In this document: in pieces, positions 60,782-64,000 of the stretch
Layout: every line of letters starts with the position of its first letter
How positions within the stretch are numbered: the stretch's first letter is position 1
Made by a program: the position numbers and the translations under genes
The notes under the pieces: generated by a model
What the model was told of the DNA's origin: nothing
Seen by the model: only the letters and a program-made list of their open reading frames with translations
Databases searched by the model: none
Source of the DNA: Actinomycetales bacterium SN12
Lineage (GTDB): Bacteria > Actinomycetota > Actinomycetes > Actinomycetales > Microbacteriaceae
Assembly (NCBI GenBank): GCA_002837415.1
Contig: PJCV01000001.1
Span: forward strand, 186,001 to 250,000
Reading direction: 5' to 3'
Length of the DNA: 64,000 nucleotides

Positions 60782-61387
60782 GTGAGCTTCTTCCCACCCG
60801 ATCCCCCGATGCCAGAGCAGGACGACGACGAGCCACCCCAGCCGCGATGGTGGCAGGTTCCGGAGGACGAGCTGCCAGTCCTGATCCCGGCATCCGAGGT
60901 CCTGGCTGTGACCGACCATGTCGCGGTGGCCCTCGTCGCCGTCGCCGTCTACTCCGATGGGATCGAGCTCCGCATTCAGCGACGCCTGCGCCGCAACGGC
61001 ATCGCGATCGAGGACTGGAACGAGCTGACCGGCGCCTTCATGGAGCATATGGGTTTCGGCTCAGGCAATCCGGCAGGGCGCTTCCGCGTCGGCGTGGTGC
61101 TGGCCGACGGCACGAAGGTGACCGGCGTCTCCCCATTCTCCGGTGGCGGCGATCCGATGGCTGAGCCTGAAGGATTCACACTCAGCCGACGCGAGCAGGG
61201 CGGCGGTGGCGGTGCGCACGCCTACTCGTCGGGCGATCACCTCTGGTTGTGGCCGCTGCCACCAGACGGAAGGATCGAGGTCGTCGTGCAATGGCCGGCG
61301 TTCGACATCCCTGAGACACGCGTGACCATCGATGCCGGCTCGGTGTCAGAGTCGAGCGCGCGGGCCCGCCGGTTCTGGGCCGACTGA
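60782..61387 (+). CDS. Hypothetical protein, beta-rich
   Basis: A 201-residue protein that I do not recognise. It has a Pro- and Asp-rich N-terminus (PPDPPMPEQDDDEPPQPRWW), a beta-rich body, a Gly-rich loop (REQGGGGGAHAY) and DGRIEVVVQWPAFDIPETR near the end. No signal or membrane segment is seen. The start is uncertain: GTG 60782 is used, but the ATG at 60809 (MPEQDDD) is possible. It is convergent with aroQ, whose stop is two bases away. Confidence 0.65.
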   Translation: MSFFPPDPPMPEQDDDEPPQPRWWQVPEDELPVLIPASEVLAVTDHVAVALVAVAVYSDGIELRIQRRLRRNGIAIEDWNELTGAFMEHMGFGSGNPAGRFRVGVVLADGTKVTGVSPFSGGGDPMAEPEGFTLSRREQGGGGGAHAYSSGDHLWLWPLPPDGRIEVVVQWPAFDIPETRVTIDAGSVSESSARARRFWAD

Positions 61388-61389
61388 CT

Positions 61390-61830
61390 TCAGAGCAGCG
61401 CGGCCAGCTCCCGCACGGCGCGCGCGTAGCCGTCCACTCCCTCGCCGACCACGCGCACAGCGGCGACGTCATCCAGGTAGGAGAAGTGCCGGAACTCCTC
61501 CCGGGCGTAGACGTCGGAGATGTGCACCTCGGCGAACGGCAGGCCGACGCCGGTCAGAGCGTCTCGCAGCGACACCGAGGTGTGCGTGAGCCCGCCGGGA
61601 TTGATGATGATCGCCGCACAGTCCTCTCGGGCGGCGTGGATCGCGTCGATCAGCACACCCTCGTGGTTGCTCTGCAGCGCACGCAGCTCGTAGCCGGCCT
61701 CCGCCGCGGCAGCCGCCGCGAGCTGCTCGACGTCGGCCAGCGTGGCGGTGCCGTAGACATCGGGTTCGCGCGTGCCCAGCAGGTTGAGGTTCGGACCATT
61801 CAGCAGCATCATGCGACGGGCATTGGTCAT
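61390..61830 (-). CDS. aroQ: Type II 3-dehydroquinate dehydratase
   Basis: A 146-residue dehydratase of the shikimate pathway. [19 protein letters not shown] carries the catalytic Tyr and Arg, and [11 protein letters not shown] and [16 protein letters not shown] are conserved. The ATG overlaps the aroB stop by four bases. It closes the aro operon. Confidence 0.96.
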   Translation of the reverse strand: MTNARRMMLLNGPNLNLLGTREPDVYGTATLADVEQLAAAAAAEAGYELRALQSNHEGVLIDAIHAAREDCAAIIINPGGLTHTSVSLRDALTGVGLPFAEVHISDVYAREEFRHFSYLDDVAAVRVVGEGVDGYARAVRELAALL

Positions 61831-62906
61831 CCGACGATCTCCTGGTACGCGGCGAACATGAGCGACTCGTCCGGTGCCTGCACCACGGTCGGCTTCGCGA
61901 TGTCGTCGAGCAGGATGAAGCGCAGCATCCCGCCCCGCGCCTTCTTGTCGCGCTGCATCGTCGCCAGCAGCTGCTGCCAGGCGCCGGCGCGGTAGGTGCT
62001 GGGCAGCCCGAGCGATTCGAGCACCGACCGGTGCCGGTCAGCTCCGGCATCCGACAGCCGCCCGGCCAGACGCGACAGCTCGGCGGCGTACATCATGCCG
62101 ATCGAGATCGCCGCACCGTGGCGCCACTGGTAGCGCTCGGCGTGCTCGATCGCGTGCCCGAGGGTGTGGCCATAGTTGAGGATCTCCCTCAGCCCGGCTT
62201 CGCGGAAGTCGTCCGAGACGACCTTGGCCTTCATCTCGATCGCGAGCTCCACGGTGCGGCGGAACTCATCGGTCGTCGGATCGACAGCCCGCTCCGGCGA
62301 CGCCTCGATGATGTCGAGGATCTCGGGAGCCCAGATGAATCCCGCCTTCACGACCTCCGCATAGCCCGCAGTCGCCTCGTTCGCGCTCAGGCTCTGCAGC
62401 TCGTCGAGATCACCGACGACGGCCCGCGGCGCCCAGAACGCGCCGACCATGTTCTTGCCCTCAGCCGTGTTCACGCCGGTCTTCCCGCCGACGGCGGCGT
62501 CGACCAGGCCGAGCACCGTGGTCGGCACCTGCACGACCTGCACGCCGCGCAGCCAGGTCGCGGCGACGAAACCGGCGACATCGGTCACCGAACCGCCGCC
62601 GTAGCCGACCACCGCGTCGGTGCGGGTGAAGTCCGCCTGACCCATCACCTGCCAGCAGAACGCCGCGACCTCGATGCGCTTGCCGGCCTCGGCATCCGGG
62701 ATCTCTGCCAGCAGCACCTCGATTCCGCCGTCGGACATCAGACGCTCGCGCAGCTCTGCTGCGCGCTTGCCGAGGGTCGGCGGATGAACGACGAGAACCT
62801 TGCGAACCGCGGGGTCGAGCGCCGCCTGCACGCGGTCGAGGATGCCGCGCCCGACGGTGATGTCGTAGGGGGTCTGTCCGGAGACGCTGATCGTGGTCGT
62901 GGTCAT
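61827..62906 (-). CDS. aroB: 3-Dehydroquinate synthase
   Basis: A 359-residue NAD- and Zn-dependent enzyme that makes dehydroquinate from [39 protein letters not shown] and the metal-binding [12 protein letters not shown] are conserved. Its ATG overlaps the aroK stop. Confidence 0.97.
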   Translation of the reverse strand: MTTTTISVSGQTPYDITVGRGILDRVQAALDPAVRKVLVVHPPTLGKRAAELRERLMSDGGIEVLLAEIPDAEAGKRIEVAAFCWQVMGQADFTRTDAVVGYGGGSVTDVAGFVAATWLRGVQVVQVPTTVLGLVDAAVGGKTGVNTAEGKNMVGAFWAPRAVVGDLDELQSLSANEATAGYAEVVKAGFIWAPEILDIIEASPERAVDPTTDEFRRTVELAIEMKAKVVSDDFREAGLREILNYGHTLGHAIEHAERYQWRHGAAISIGMMYAAELSRLAGRLSDAGADRHRSVLESLGLPSTYRAGAWQQLLATMQRDKKARGGMLRFILLDDIAKPTVVQAPDESLMFAAYQEIVG

Positions 62907-63427
62907 GGCTGCTTCCTCCTCCAGGCGGCGATCTCCTCCGCCAGTGCCCGCATGGGTCTGCGGGATGTGTCGACGGTGAGGTCGGCGACCTCTTCGTACC
63001 AGCTTCGTCGCTGATCGAAGATGGTGCGCCAGCGCTCCACCGGGTTCTCGTCGCCCGCCAGAAGCGGGCGGGCGCTTCCGCTGATGCGCCGCTCGACGGC
63101 GTCTGCGGTCACGGTCAGGAAGACGACGGGATGCCGGTGCAGCAGGGCGCGAGTATCGGCATCCATCACCGCTCCCCCGCCCAGCGAGACCACGCCGCCC
63201 TCTGCGACCGCCACCGCGACGGCTTCGCGCTCGAACTCACGGAACCGCGCTTCGCCGTGCGCGGCGAAGATCTCGGGGATGGGCCCGTGCTCAGCGGCGA
63301 TGCGCTTGTCGGTGTCGGTGAAAGGCACAGCGAGCAGACGCGCGACCTTCCGACCGACGCTCGTCTTGCCTGCAGCCATCGGGCCGACCAGCACGAGGGT
63401 CAGCGGATGCTCAGACGAGCTCATCAT
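62903..63427 (-). CDS. aroK: Shikimate kinase
   Basis: A 174-residue P-loop kinase that phosphorylates shikimate. The P-loop [11 protein letters not shown], the substrate motif DTDKRIA and GGGAVM are present, and the lid RPLLAG follows. Tandem ATGs at 63427 and 63424 both lie inside the end of aroC (a 14-17 nt overlap); no ribosome site distinguishes them. Confidence 0.95.
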   Translation of the reverse strand: MMSSSEHPLTLVLVGPMAAGKTSVGRKVARLLAVPFTDTDKRIAAEHGPIPEIFAAHGEARFREFEREAVAVAVAEGGVVSLGGGAVMDADTRALLHRHPVVFLTVTADAVERRISGSARPLLAGDENPVERWRTIFDQRRSWYEEVADLTVDTSRRPMRALAEEIAAWRRKQP

Positions 63428-64000
63428 GGGCGAGCAGCGCCGCCTCGGATGCCGGTGCGGTGCGCAGCGACTCGGGGATCGCGGCGAGGTAGGAGTCGAG
63501 ATTGCGTCGTGTCTCGCGGATGCTGTCGCCGCCGAACTTCTCCAGCAGCGAGTTCGCGAGTTCGATGGCGACCATCGCCTCGGCCACGACACCGGCCGCA
63601 GGCACCGCGCAGACGTCGGATCGCTGGTGGTGCGCGGTGGCGGTCTCGCCGGAGGAGACATCGACGGTGCGCAGAGCGCGGGGCACCGTGGCGATCGGCT
63701 TCATGCCGGCGCGGACGCGCAGCACGGTGCCGGTGCTCATGCCGCCCTCGATGCCGCCGGCGCGGTCGGATGCCCGTGTGATGCCGTCGCTCGCGGAGAA
63801 CAGCTCGTCGTGGGCGGCCGAGCCGCGGCGGCGGGTGGTCTCGAAGCCGTCACCGACCTCGACGCCCTTGATCGCCTGGATGCTCATCAGCGCCTGCGCG
63901 AGGCGGCCGTCGAGCCGGCGGTCCCAGTGCACGTGCGAGCCGATGCCGGGTGGGAGGCCGTACGCGAGCACCTCCACGATGCCGCCGAGGGTGTCGCCGT
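63411..64000 (-). CDS. aroC: Chorismate synthase (5' end cut by window edge)
   Basis: The C-terminal 196 residues of chorismate synthase, which makes chorismate from EPSP with reduced FMN. Signatures present are [14 protein letters not shown], the core [21 protein letters not shown] and [20 protein letters not shown]. The start lies beyond the right edge. Confidence 0.96.
   Translation of the reverse strand, partial: GDTLGGIVEVLAYGLPPGIGSHVHWDRRLDGRLAQALMSIQAIKGVEVGDGFETTRRRGSAAHDELFSASDGITRASDRAGGIEGGMSTGTVLRVRAGMKPIATVPRALRTVDVSSGETATAHHQRSDVCAVPAAGVVAEAMVAIELANSLLEKFGGDSIRETRRNLDSYLAAIPESLRTAPASEAALLAHDELV

Overview
The window is a piece of a high-GC actinobacterial chromosome, most likely Microbacteriaceae and probably Microbacterium or a close relative. 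The evidence is the high GC content with many GTG and TTG starts, an ANTAR response regulator of the PdtaR type, a HGxxPAAW protein in the trp operon, a DUF222-HNH (13E12-type) gene, a PriA without a Walker A motif, and an actinobacterial IHF domain fused to guanylate kinase. There is no rRNA gene, so the genus is an inference.

Layout. 1-12.5 kb holds mixed single genes: an arginase-family protein cut by the left edge, a sulfatase-modifying-factor-fold protein, a YczE-type membrane protein, an SGNH hydrolase, an MFS transporter, a DUF885 peptidase, polA, a hotdog thioesterase, the ANTAR regulator, tRNA-Leu(CAA), a DUF1264 protein and two alpha/beta hydrolases. 12.5-43.3 kb is one long minus-strand metabolic block. 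In transcription order it reads pyrR-pyrB-pyrC-(PH-like)-carA-carB-pyrF-mIHF/gmk-rpoZ-metK-priA-fmt-rsmB-rpe-hisE-hisG-hisF-hisI-(Trp membrane protein)-(HGxxPAAW)-trpC-trpB-trpA-lgt-gltB-gltD-pyk. Many neighbours overlap by 1-8 nt, which implies translational coupling. It covers UMP synthesis, AdoMet, part of His and Trp synthesis, glutamate synthesis, lipoprotein maturation and translation initiation.

The upstream part of the same conserved block, aroC-aroK-aroB-aroQ and then efp-nusB, lies at the right. It is interrupted twice by accessory DNA. The first insertion (43.4-51.0 kb, between nusB and pyrR) carries a four-gene WXG100/type-VII-substrate-like cassette, an MBL-fold/Rieske protein and a SWIM-SNF2 helicase. 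The second (52.2-61.4 kb, between aroQ and efp) is the most unusual part. It has a DUF222-HNH gene, a sigma-factor remnant, a 5'-truncated ISL3 element, two lipoproteins, an ECF sigma factor with a probable membrane regulator, a decayed aminoglycoside phosphotransferase, an SDR and small unknown genes.

Within that second island (54.19-59.02 kb) four copies of a palindrome (GCCGAAAACG-AT-CGTTTTCGGC type) occur. At three of them the palindrome opens a longer module (99, 99 and about 133 nt) that closes with the matching half-site CGTTATCGGC. The modules face the same way and separate single genes or a two-gene operon that are all on the minus strand. This resembles a gene-cassette array (integron CALIN-like), but the core does not match the classical attC consensus and no recombinase gene is in the window.
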